Both the position numbers and the translations under genes were made by a program. From Nostoc cf. edaphicum LEGE 07299 (GTDB taxonomy: Bacteria; Cyanobacteriota; Cyanobacteriia; Cyanobacteriales; Nostocaceae), in contig NZ_JADEXF010000294.1 of assembly GCF_015207245.1 (NCBI RefSeq), forward strand, positions 1 to 5,607: a stretch of 5,607 nt of DNA, given 5' to 3'. Shown here one piece after another: positions 1-5,094 of the stretch. How positions within the stretch are numbered: position 1 is the first letter of the stretch; each line of letters starts with the position of its first letter. The notes under the pieces are model-generated. The model made no database searches. It saw nothing but the letters and a program-made list of their open reading frames with translations, and was not told the origin of the DNA.

Positions 1-657
1 AAACAGTAGTGCAGCACTATAGAATAAAATACAGCTGGCAGCAAGTATTGCGTAGTAAGTCAAAATATAACTAAAGGTAATTCCGGCAGAATTTCCAGCC
101 CACAAGTGTAAAGGAATTGCTGCTAAGACAACGAGATAAATTAAACTCGGAACCCCTAGCAACTTGCCAGTCAATATACTTGTTTCTGATTGAGGACTGA
201 GACGGATAAAATTCAGCGTGCCGCGAGTTTCTTCTTTAGCTAAATCATTGATGAGCAAATAAGTTCCTGCAACTAAGAGGGTAAATACAAAAATTACACT
301 CAAAGAGAGGAATATATATTCCCAGTGATCTCGCCACCACAACTGCCAATCAATTTCATTTGCCGGACAAAAATTGTTTGATAGGAAATGATTAAAATCA
401 TTAATTTGAGATTGATTTGATTGCTGGTAAACCTGGTTTTGCCGCAGTTCATATAATTGGCGCAAACGACAGTATGTAGCAGTTAGCGAGTATTCATCAT
501 TAGGAAACTCGCGTAACTGATATAGAAAGACTACCATTTGTAGAAGTAGAGATGTAGCAACTGCGATCGCTACATTAAAAAATTTCAGGCGTCCTTTGAG
601 TTCTCGGAATAGTTGCGGATTCCAATCGCCGATTTTGTCTATTAAATTGACCATCAT
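1..657 (-). CDS. ABC-2 type transporter permease (partial, C-terminus off the left edge)
   Basis: Membrane subunit of an ABC-2 type exporter, expected to sit in the plasma membrane and pair with the ATPase encoded just upstream (702-1652); the substrate cannot be told from sequence. My reverse-strand translation gives 219 open codons with no stop before the window edge. A basic/amphipathic N-terminus (NPQLFRELKGRLK) precedes a first membrane span at about residues 26-46. A polar loop of roughly 65 residues (47-112), with two cysteines (63 and 97), follows. Span 2 is at about 114-136, and then comes the cytoplasmic element KEETRGTLNFIRLSP (141-155), which is typical of ABC-2 permeases of the NatB/GldF kind. 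Spans 3 and 4 are at about 166-188 and from 192 to the edge. Two ATGs lie in tandem (657 and 654). I chose 657 because GGAGAA at 667-672 lies 9 nt upstream. The family call is confident; full length is unknown. Confidence 0.85.
   Translation of the reverse strand, partial: MMVNLIDKIGDWNPQLFRELKGRLKFFNVAIAVATSLLLQMVVFLYQLREFPNDEYSLTATYCRLRQLYELRQNQVYQQSNQSQINDFNHFLSNNFCPANEIDWQLWWRDHWEYIFLSLSVIFVFTLLVAGTYLLINDLAKEETRGTLNFIRLSPQSETSILTGKLLGVPSLIYLVVLAAIPLHLWAGNSAGITFSYILTYYAILAASCILFYSAALLF
563..570. repeat. HIP1 octamer GCGATCGC
   Basis: Falls within the codons for Ala30-Ala32 of the ABC permease, in its first membrane span. Confidence 0.9.
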
Positions 658-666
658 AGGAAAAAG

Positions 667-672
667 TTCTCC
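667..672 (-). promoter_or_regulatory. Ribosome binding site of the ABC permease
   Basis: On the minus strand this reads GGAGAA, 9 nt before the ATG at 657. It is one of the few clear Shine-Dalgarno sequences in the window and favours the first of two tandem ATGs. Its GGAG can pair with a CTCC at 681-684 (minus-strand sense) around an 8-nt loop, so it could be partly hidden in the transcript; that part is inference. Confidence 0.55.
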
Positions 673-701
673 AAAAATGGGGAGTGATATTTATTGACGA
701 A

Positions 702-1652
702 TTAAGATGCTTGTTTGTGACCTAATTTTAAGAAAATAGTTTCTAAGTCTTCTTGTGTGCAGTGAAAATCAGTCAGAGGAATGCCTGCTTTAATGAGCGA
801 TCGCAACAACTCAGCGCTATCTTCATCTTTGCCCGAAAAATTCACCCGGACGCTGTTTTTTCCTGATATCACCTCCCACTCTTCTACTAAATGATGATGT
901 TTCAATTCCCTTAACAGTGTTTCTAGGTTCCCCAGAGTTGATATCATAATTTGCTGATGGGCAAGACGTTGATAAAGTTGCTGTAAAGAGGTACTTTCTA
1001 CCAAAAAGCCAAGTTCCATAATTCCCACAGAAGTACACAGTTCTGCTAAATCACTGAGAACGTGGGAAGAAATGATTACAGTCATCCCAGCTTCTTGTAA
1101 AGCCTTGATGATTTCACGAAAGTGCATCCTAGCAATGGGATCAAGCCCAGAAACAGGCTCATCCAGTAGTAGTAAAATCGGTTCGTGGATAATGGTTCGC
1201 GCTAAACTTAAGCGCTGTTTCATTCCCCTTGACAGGGTAGAAATGCGACTATTGCGTTTATTACCAAGTTGGATTAGTTCTAAAACTTCATGTAAACGTT
1301 GAGTGCGGCGTGGTTCTCGCAAACGATAGAGACGCGCAAAATAATCTAGGTAATCCCAGACTGTCAGATCCTCATACAGTGGGTAGTCATCGGGTAAGTA
1401 GCCAAGACGACGCTTAAGTTTGGGATTACTCTTGTCACGGAGTAAGCGATCGCCATTAATATAAATCTCACCCGTAGTTGGTTCCTCAGCAGTTGCCAAC
1501 ATTCGGATGAGAGTTGTTTTACCCGCGCCATTGGGCCCAATCAGTCCATATACTTCCCCCGCCTGTATTTCTAAATCAACATCATTGACAGCAACGTGCC
1601 GATCAAATTGCTTAGTTAGTCCACGGGTGCAAATTGCTAATTCTTTTACCAT
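702..1652 (-). CDS. ABC transporter ATP-binding protein (ABC-2/NatA-GldA type)
   Basis: Cytoplasmic ATPase subunit that powers the membrane permease encoded 44 bp downstream (1-657); the two form an evident operon. At 316 aa it matches the usual 300-330 aa of this family. Motifs seen in order: Walker A GPNGAGKTT (39-47), signature LSRGMKQR (140-147, a common variant of LSGGQ in this family), Walker B ILLLLDEP (159-166), D-loop SGLDP (168-172) and H-loop His197. The Q-loop region reads GYLPDDYPLYEDLTV (84-98) and has no glutamine at the expected place, which is normal for the GldA/NatA-like branch. The C-terminal extension (about 225-316) ends in EDLETIFLKL, resembling the terminal motif of these ATPases. 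The start ATG at 1650-1652 puts the ABC fold at residue 6 and no better start exists, although no Shine-Dalgarno sequence is visible. Substrate unknown; sodium, bacitracin-like drug or gliding-related export are all only family associations. Confidence 0.93.
   Translation of the reverse strand: MVKELAICTRGLTKQFDRHVAVNDVDLEIQAGEVYGLIGPNGAGKTTLIRMLATAEEPTTGEIYINGDRLLRDKSNPKLKRRLGYLPDDYPLYEDLTVWDYLDYFARLYRLREPRRTQRLHEVLELIQLGNKRNSRISTLSRGMKQRLSLARTIIHEPILLLLDEPVSGLDPIARMHFREIIKALQEAGMTVIISSHVLSDLAELCTSVGIMELGFLVESTSLQQLYQRLAHQQIMISTLGNLETLLRELKHHHLVEEWEVISGKNSVRVNFSGKDEDSAELLRSLIKAGIPLTDFHCTQEDLETIFLKLGHKQAS
797..804. repeat. HIP1 octamer GCGATCGC
   Basis: Lies in the C-terminal extension of the ABC ATPase, across the codons for Leu283 to Leu286. 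Confidence 0.9.
1446..1453. repeat. HIP1 octamer GCGATCGC
   Basis: Encodes the Gly67-Asp68-Arg69 turn of the ABC ATPase, a common place for HIP1 in coding DNA because GGC-GAT-CGC reads GDR. Confidence 0.9.
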
Positions 1653-1772
1653 CGCGGCTGGGGTGCGGCTTGTGATTAACAGTTAAGCTAACCTTTTTTT
1701 ACAACTTTTGTCAGGCTGGTTTCGGAAATTGAAACTGGCTTTATCTAAAGCTGCTTTCAGTCATGGACATCA

Positions 1773-1801
1773 TTTACCTTATCTTCACTAAAGTTTTAAA
1801 T
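1773..1801 (+). promoter_or_regulatory. Candidate sigma-70 type promoter for the EcsC-family gene
   Basis: TTTACC (1773-1778) and TTAAAT (1796-1801) are separated by 17 bp, each matching 4 of 6 consensus bases. This would give a leader of roughly 75 nt before the ATG at 1884. The surrounding spacer (1653-1883) is AT-rich and also contains a short palindrome AATAAT-ACTA-ATTATT (1799-1814) that overlaps the -10. This is a pattern match only. I found no convincing promoter for the divergent ABC ATPase in the same spacer. Confidence 0.25.
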
Positions 1802-1883
1802 AATACTAATTATTAAGTTTTGCTACGGGGAATACTAAAGCTAGAAATCTCTAGGCCTCCTCAGTTAATCGGGTGTAAAAATT

Positions 1884-2480
1884 ATGGATTTTGGTTCGGT
1901 GCCTGGTATCGGGTCAATTATTGATAAAGCCATCAAAGATGGCAGAGAGTGGGGGCAAACGTTTCTCAACGATTCAAGCTGGCACGGTGATAAAGATAAG
2001 ATGGCAAATCATGCCATATATGAGTCAACATTGTGGTCTGTAGGCAACGGAATTGCTGGTGGGGCTGTAGGTATAGCTGGGATACCGTTTGAAGTTGCTG
2101 GTACACTTTATTCTCAAGTAAAGCTGGCATCTACTCTTTTCGCTATACATGAAATTGACACCTACAGCCAATCTACACAGCCCTTAGTTTTAGCTGCTGC
2201 TGCTGGAGTTAGTGTATCTGAACTAGCTAATAATTTGGGAACAAAAGCAGCGTCACAGGCTATTCAGAAAGCTTTGATGTCTATCCCTGGTAAAACATTT
2301 GCTCAGATAAATAAAACTTTGGGAATTAAGTTAATCGCCAAAACTGGTGAAAAGACTTTAGTCAACGTAGCAAAAATAGTACCTTTTGTAGGGTCTGCGG
2401 CCGGTGGTACGGTAAATGGGGTAATGATGAATGCTTGCGGACATTCAGTAATTGCCTTCATTAAGGTTTGGAACAGGTAA
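1884..2480 (+). CDS. EcsC-family protein
   Basis: A 198-residue protein that I assign to the EcsC family from its overall pattern. There is a glycine/alanine-rich hydrophobic stretch GNGIAGGAVGIAGIPFE (54-70), then a helical segment with LYSQVKLASTLFAIHEID (75-92) and AAAAGVS (104-110). A conserved-looking block INKTLGIKLIAKTGEK (142-157) is followed by VNVAKIVPFVGSAAGG (160-175), another Gly/Ala-rich hydrophobic segment. EcsC is named for the third gene of the Bacillus subtilis ecs ABC-transporter operon; its biochemical role is not established, so none is claimed here. Loose membrane association through the two hydrophobic segments is plausible. There is no signal peptide. The ATG at 1884 is the first start after an in-frame TAA at 1866, but no Shine-Dalgarno sequence is apparent. 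The gene stands alone: divergent from the ABC operon and convergent with the PIN pair. Confidence 0.75.
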   Translation: MDFGSVPGIGSIIDKAIKDGREWGQTFLNDSSWHGDKDKMANHAIYESTLWSVGNGIAGGAVGIAGIPFEVAGTLYSQVKLASTLFAIHEIDTYSQSTQPLVLAAAAGVSVSELANNLGTKAASQAIQKALMSIPGKTFAQINKTLGIKLIAKTGEKTLVNVAKIVPFVGSAAGGTVNGVMMNACGHSVIAFIKVWNR

Positions 2481-2500
2481 TAAAGCAAGATCGGCATTTG

Positions 2501-2538
2501 TAGCGATTATCTAAATTATCAAGTTTAGGCGATCGCTA
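2501..2538. terminator. Hairpin between convergent genes, possible bidirectional terminator
   Basis: TAGCGAT (2501-2507) pairs with ATCGCTA (2532-2538), and CTAAA (2511-2515) pairs with TTTAG (2524-2528) around an 8-nt loop. The three positions between them give two G-T wobbles and one A-C mismatch, so the stem is about 15 bp. It lies in the 73-bp gap where the EcsC-family gene and the minus-strand pair converge. Downstream on the plus side there is only a broken T run (CTTTTCTACTTTT), so this is not a textbook intrinsic terminator. Position and structure make it the best candidate for ending transcription from both sides. Confidence 0.45.
2529..2536. repeat. HIP1 octamer GCGATCGC
   Basis: The only intergenic copy; it forms much of the right arm of the hairpin between the convergent genes. 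Confidence 0.9.
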
Positions 2539-2553
2539 TTACATAAAACTTTT

Positions 2554-3033
2554 CTACTTTTCTCCCTTCTCCTGCTGTTTTCGCCGCTCCTCAATGCGAG
2601 CAAAGATTTCATCAATAGTGGGATTTCCTAAGATTTGATCCCTGTCTCGTGTGTAATCTCCACTACCTATTTCAAATTGCTGCATAAATCTTGCCATTCC
2701 TGCTGGGCCAAGAGCCTTTGTTAAGGCTTCTATTCCCAGTTGCCTAATCTCAGCCTGAGAAAGTTTAGTTACATCTAGCCTTTTGATATTTGTAACTTTG
2801 GGCAGAACATCTGAACTTTCAACCTGCGAAATCCGCCTTTGTTTGATTCGGGCAACTATTTTTTCAATAGTAGGATTTCCTAATATTTCATCTCTATCTC
2901 GCGTGTAATCACCGCTTCCTAAATCGAATTGATGCATAAATAGCCCCATTCCTGCTGGGCCAAGAGCTAAACTCAGCGTATCTATGCCTAGTTGCTGAAT
3001 TTCAGTCTGAGTCAACTTACTCACATCTATCAT
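2554..3033 (-). CDS. Tandem-duplicated small protein, putative antitoxin partner of the PIN protein
   Basis: A 159-residue soluble protein built from two copies of one 66-residue module (residues 2-67 and 86-151) joined by an 18-residue linker. The copies are identical at 46 of 66 positions by my count. Each module has a Leu-rich helical start (KLTQTEIQQLGI), an invariant ALGPAGM-type turn, QF(D/E)xGSGDYTRDRD, ILGNPTI and a charged helical end. From memory, single modules of this kind are common as small cyanobacterial proteins of unknown function, often beside PIN-domain genes; no functional domain name is claimed. The gene overlaps the end of the PIN gene by 17 bp, so translation is probably coupled. 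I start it at ATG 3033 because GAGAGG (3040-3045) lies 6 nt upstream; the in-frame TTG at 3039 directly abuts that site and is unlikely. The antitoxin role rests on genomic layout only. Confidence 0.75.
   Translation of the reverse strand: MIDVSKLTQTEIQQLGIDTLSLALGPAGMGLFMHQFDLGSGDYTRDRDEILGNPTIEKIVARIKQRRISQVESSDVLPKVTNIKRLDVTKLSQAEIRQLGIEALTKALGPAGMARFMQQFEIGSGDYTRDRDQILGNPTIDEIFARIEERRKQQEKGEK
2581..2778 (-). repeat. Second copy of the duplicated 66-codon module
   Basis: Encodes residues 86-151 of the putative antitoxin, beginning LDVTKLSQAEIRQLG and ending ARIEERR. It differs from the first copy mainly by conservative changes (D/E, S/T, I/L) and keeps GSGDYTRDRD and ILGNPTI unchanged. 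It lies 252 bp downstream of the first copy in reading direction. Confidence 0.9.
2833..3030 (-). repeat. First copy of the duplicated 66-codon module
   Basis: Encodes residues 2-67 of the putative antitoxin, beginning IDVSKLTQTEIQQLG and ending ARIKQRR. It aligns without gaps to the second copy, which points to an in-frame tandem duplication that has since drifted. Confidence 0.9.
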
Positions 3034-3478
3034 TTGCAACCTCTCTGAGCCACTGAAGCGGGTTCTCTACTTTCACTTGTAGCAAGTCTTTGTACCTTGC
3101 AGCCAAACGTAACATTCTGTCATCAGTTGTGAGCAAAACATTAACATTTCCAGCTTCTGCACAAGCAATATGCAATGCATCGTAGTCTTTAAACCCCATT
3201 TGGGCAAGTTCCCCACCACGAAACGCAATTTCTTGGGTTATGTTGACTTTACTCATTGCTAAAGCAGCCCAAATCCTCATCTGCCGTTTTCTTGCTCCTT
3301 CAGGAGTGTTCCGAAGTTCATCATCAAAAACTTCACTTCCTTGCAATTGCCAATCACGTGTTTGAACACTAGCCAAAATACGAAGCACCGCTTCAACTTC
3401 CAAACGAATTCTCTCTTGTGTCTGGTCATCAAAAAGGCGATTCAGACAACACACATCTAAATAAATTAAAAACTCCAT
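3017..3478 (-). CDS. PIN-domain protein, putative toxin ribonuclease (VapC-like)
   Basis: PIN domains are metal-dependent ribonucleases, and free-standing ones of this size usually act as toxins that cut RNA. The 153-residue protein is a single PIN domain. The first acidic residue is Asp8 in IYLDVCCLNRLFDD. A probable second is Glu49 or Glu54 in SEVFDDEL. Asp100 lies in KDYDALHIACAEAG, and Asp119 (or Asp120) in LLTTDDRML. The spacing and order match the family, and all four acidic positions are present, so the enzyme looks intact. The ATG at 3478 is the first start after an in-frame upstream TAG; the Shine-Dalgarno sequence is weak. The last 17 bp overlap the next gene, whose ribosome binding site lies inside this coding region. 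The toxin gene coming first is the reverse of the usual vapBC order. RNA target unknown. Confidence 0.85.
   Translation of the reverse strand: MEFLIYLDVCCLNRLFDDQTQERIRLEVEAVLRILASVQTRDWQLQGSEVFDDELRNTPEGARKRQMRIWAALAMSKVNITQEIAFRGGELAQMGFKDYDALHIACAEAGNVNVLLTTDDRMLRLAARYKDLLQVKVENPLQWLREVANDRCE
3040..3045 (-). promoter_or_regulatory. Ribosome binding site deciding the start of the putative antitoxin
   Basis: Reads GAGAGG on the minus strand, 6 nt before ATG 3033 and inside the 3' end of the PIN coding region. The optimal spacing excludes the TTG at 3039, which would have no spacing. The layout suggests that ribosomes finishing the PIN protein reinitiate on the downstream gene. Confidence 0.6.
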
Positions 3479-3495
3479 CGGTACATTTTGCTAGG

Positions 3496-3501
3496 TATGA
3501 T
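3496..3501 (+). promoter_or_regulatory. Candidate -10 element of a leuB promoter
   Basis: TATGAT matches 5 of 6 bases of the -10 consensus and lies 37 bp before the leuB start in a 60-bp divergent spacer (3479-3538). No good -35 hexamer lies 16-18 bp upstream; that position falls in the first codons of the PIN gene. A minus-strand promoter for the PIN gene must share this spacer, but I could not pick one out. Confidence 0.25.
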
Positions 3502-3538
3502 ATTTAATCTGCAAGCATTTACCCAGTAATAACTAGCT

Positions 3539-4627
3539 ATGACCCAGAACTACCGCATTACTCTACTACCCGGCGATGGCATTGGCCCTGAAATTATGGC
3601 AGTGGCGGTAGATGTGCTGAAAGTCGTAGGGAAGCAATTTGATCTGAAGTTTGAATTCCAAGAAGCTCTCATAGGTGGTGCAGCAATTGATGCCACAGGT
3701 GAACCCTTACCATCTGCCACTCTAGAGGCTTGCCGTAACAGTGATGCTGTATTGCTGGCTGCGATTGGTGGCTATAAGTGGGATTCCCTGCCATCCAATT
3801 TACGCCCAGAAGCAGGTTTGTTAGGATTACGTGCAGGTTTAGGATTATTTGCCAATTTGCGCCCAGCGAAAATTTTGCCCCAGCTAATCGACGCCTCGAC
3901 TTTGAAACGCGAAGTTGTGGAAGGCGTGGATATTATGGTGGTGCGTGAACTAACTGGCGGGATTTACTTCGGGAAACCCAAAGGAATTTTTGCTACAGAA
4001 ACTGGTGAGAAACGCGGTGTAAATACAATGGTTTACACCGAATCAGAAATTGAACGTATTGGAAGAGTGGCGTTTGAAGCGGCAAAAAAACGCGGCGGAA
4101 AACTTTGTTCGGTGGATAAAGCGAACGTATTAGACGTATCTCAGTTATGGCGCGATCGCATCACCCAACTTAGTACGGAATATCCAGATATTGAACTCTC
4201 TCATTTATATGTAGATAATGCTGCTATGCAGTTGGTACGCGCTCCCAAGCAATTCGACACCATAGTTACAGGCAATTTGTTTGGCGATATTCTCTCTGAT
4301 GCTGCTGCCATGCTCACAGGTAGTATTGGGATGTTACCCTCAGCTAGTTTGGGTGCTTCTGGGCCTGGTGTATTTGAACCAGTCCACGGTTCCGCCCCAG
4401 ATATTGCTGGACAGGATAAGGCAAATCCTCTAGCACAGGTTTTGAGTGTGGCGATGATGTTGCGCTACGGTTTAGACCAACCAGAAGCGGCAGATCGTAT
4501 CGAACAAGGTGTATTGCAAGTTTTAGAACAAGGCGATCGCACAGGAGATATAATTTCTCCAGGAAAAAATCTCCTTGGTTGCCGCGCTATGGGAGACTCA
4601 CTCATCAAAGCTATCGAACAAAAATAA
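3539..4627 (+). CDS. leuB: 3-isopropylmalate dehydrogenase
   Basis: Catalyses the NAD-dependent oxidation and decarboxylation of (2R,3S)-3-isopropylmalate to 2-oxoisocaproate in leucine biosynthesis, in the cytoplasm, normally as a homodimer with Mg2+ or Mn2+. At 362 aa it has the usual family length and is complete. Seen in order: N-terminal [11 protein letters not shown] (9-19), substrate-binding arginines Arg98 and Arg108 in [15 protein letters not shown], Arg136 in [12 protein letters not shown] with catalytic Tyr143, catalytic Lys194 in DKANVL, and metal-binding Asp226 (YVDNAAM), Asp250 and Asp254 in the signature [13 protein letters not shown] (246-258). The C-terminal adenosine-binding motif is [18 protein letters not shown] (280-297). 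The ATG at 3539 puts the fold at the normal distance from the N-terminus; no clear Shine-Dalgarno sequence precedes it. No leuA, leuC or leuD is adjacent within the window, consistent with the scattered leu genes of cyanobacteria. Confidence 0.97.
   Translation: MTQNYRITLLPGDGIGPEIMAVAVDVLKVVGKQFDLKFEFQEALIGGAAIDATGEPLPSATLEACRNSDAVLLAAIGGYKWDSLPSNLRPEAGLLGLRAGLGLFANLRPAKILPQLIDASTLKREVVEGVDIMVVRELTGGIYFGKPKGIFATETGEKRGVNTMVYTESEIERIGRVAFEAAKKRGGKLCSVDKANVLDVSQLWRDRITQLSTEYPDIELSHLYVDNAAMQLVRAPKQFDTIVTGNLFGDILSDAAAMLTGSIGMLPSASLGASGPGVFEPVHGSAPDIAGQDKANPLAQVLSVAMMLRYGLDQPEAADRIEQGVLQVLEQGDRTGDIISPGKNLLGCRAMGDSLIKAIEQK
4152..4159. repeat. HIP1 octamer GCGATCGC
   Basis: Encodes Arg205-Asp206-Arg207 of LeuB. 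Confidence 0.9.
4533..4540. repeat. HIP1 octamer GCGATCGC
   Basis: Encodes Gly332-Asp333-Arg334 of LeuB, near the C-terminus. Confidence 0.9.
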
Positions 4628-4660
4628 TTTTGTATAGCAACTTGGGCAATTTGGCAACCT

Positions 4661-4688
4661 TTGCCATAAGTTTCGGGTAGACTATAGG
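4661..4688 (+). promoter_or_regulatory. Candidate promoter for the small gene at 4718
   Basis: TTGCCA (4661-4666) and TATAGG (4683-4688) are separated by 16 bp, close to sigma-70 spacing and about 30 bp before the GTG start. TTGCCA is also the right arm of a small hairpin, TGGCAA-CCT-TTGCCA (4652-4666), just after leuB. That hairpin has no T run after it, so I do not call it a terminator. Transcription could equally read through from leuB. Confidence 0.3.
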
Positions 4689-4717
4689 GAAATCTAGCAA
4701 TCAAATAACAGTCGATA

Positions 4718-4978
4718 GTGTACGCATTACGACAAGGTCAAGTAAATTTTACCGCCCCAAAGAACCAATCGCCTTTGATTGATCCCTCTGTAATTAGAGC
4801 TGCTGGGCAGATATACTATACTCACTGTGAAGTCCATCCCGAAATAGCTGGGCAACCTTCTGGTGTAGCAATTAATCGTGTGACTCATCGAGGTAAGGTT
4901 ATTTTTACTAACCAACCAGTTCTTTTACCTCAAGAGTGTTTTGTACCCTTAAGTCAAATTGAATCGCATATGTATTAG
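4718..4978 (+). CDS. Small conserved-looking hypothetical protein (86 aa, GTG start)
   Basis: I do not recognise this protein. It is 86 residues, soluble in appearance, with no signal peptide or membrane span. The middle, AAGQIYYTHCEVHPEIAGQPSGVAINRVTHRGKV in separate pieces around residues 29-61, is rich in beta-forming residues and has one His-Cys pair (36-37) and a further His at 40; the end is LLPQECFVPLSQIESHMY. A metal site cannot be claimed from this. The only usable start is GTG at 4718: an in-frame TAA lies at 4706 and no ATG follows until the penultimate codon. No Shine-Dalgarno sequence is visible. It lies 90 bp after leuB and 116 bp before pilD on the same strand. Its codon composition fits the neighbours, and the sense frame looks more protein-like than the opposing frame, so I believe it is real, with moderate certainty. 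Confidence 0.6.
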   Translation: MYALRQGQVNFTAPKNQSPLIDPSVIRAAGQIYYTHCEVHPEIAGQPSGVAINRVTHRGKVIFTNQPVLLPQECFVPLSQIESHMY

Positions 4979-5033
4979 TCATTGGTCATTGGTCATTGGT
5001 CATTGTTCATTAGTTATTGGTCATTAGTTATTG
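4978..5033 (+). repeat. STRR-like array, eight heptamers of GTCATTG type (left arm)
   Basis: Four perfect GTCATTG units (4978-5005) are followed by TTCATTA, GTTATTG, GTCATTA and GTTATTG, with no spacers. The first base is the G of the TAG stop codon of the upstream gene. Heptamer arrays of this type (short tandemly repeated repetitive sequences) are known from heterocystous cyanobacteria; their function is unsettled. Confidence 0.9.
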
Positions 5034-5091
5034 ACAAAGGACAAATGACAAAGCACAAATGACACAGGACAAATGACAAAGGACAAATGAC
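5033..5091 (+). repeat. STRR-like array, eight heptamers of GACAAAG/GACAAAT type (right arm)
   Basis: Units alternate GACAAAG, GACAAAT, GACAAAG, CACAAAT, GACACAG, GACAAAT, GACAAAG, GACAAAT and end with a partial GAC, 3 bp before the pilD start codon. The reverse complement (GTCATTT/GTCCTTT) resembles the left array, so the two arms form a long imperfect inverted repeat, with about 40 of 56 positions paired when aligned end to end. Confidence 0.9.
5078..5083 (+). promoter_or_regulatory. Candidate ribosome binding site of pilD, inside the repeat
   Basis: AAAGGA, created by the junction of two heptamers, lies 11 nt before the ATG at 5095. This is slightly long spacing but is the only purine-rich candidate upstream of the start. 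Confidence 0.4.
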
Positions 5092-5094
5092 TGT

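Noticed and set aside
1072..1302. Open frame on the plus strand opposite the ABC ATPase
   Set aside because: Shadow of a well-supported ATPase gene; its translation has no recognisable pattern.
3034..3039. TTG at 3039 as the start of the duplicated-module protein (two residues longer)
   Set aside because: It directly abuts the Shine-Dalgarno sequence GAGAGG at 3040-3045, leaving no spacing; ATG 3033 has 6 nt.
3481..3494. NtcA-like site (GTA-N8-TAG) upstream of leuB
   Set aside because: Only five of six defining bases match, and no -10 element sits at the expected distance downstream.
3490..3537. GCTAG...CTAGC inverted repeat in the PIN/leuB spacer as an operator
   Set aside because: Five-base arms 38 bp apart are expected by chance.
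4652..4666. TGGCAA-CCT-TTGCCA hairpin as leuB terminator
   Set aside because: Only a 6-bp stem with a 3-nt loop and no following T run; its right arm fits a -35 element equally well.
4465..4704. Minus-strand open frame across the end of leuB
   Set aside because: Lies opposite conserved LeuB C-terminal sequence and looks like a shadow.
4978..5091. CRISPR array
   Set aside because: The repeats are 7 bp and directly adjacent, with no unique spacers and no cas genes nearby.
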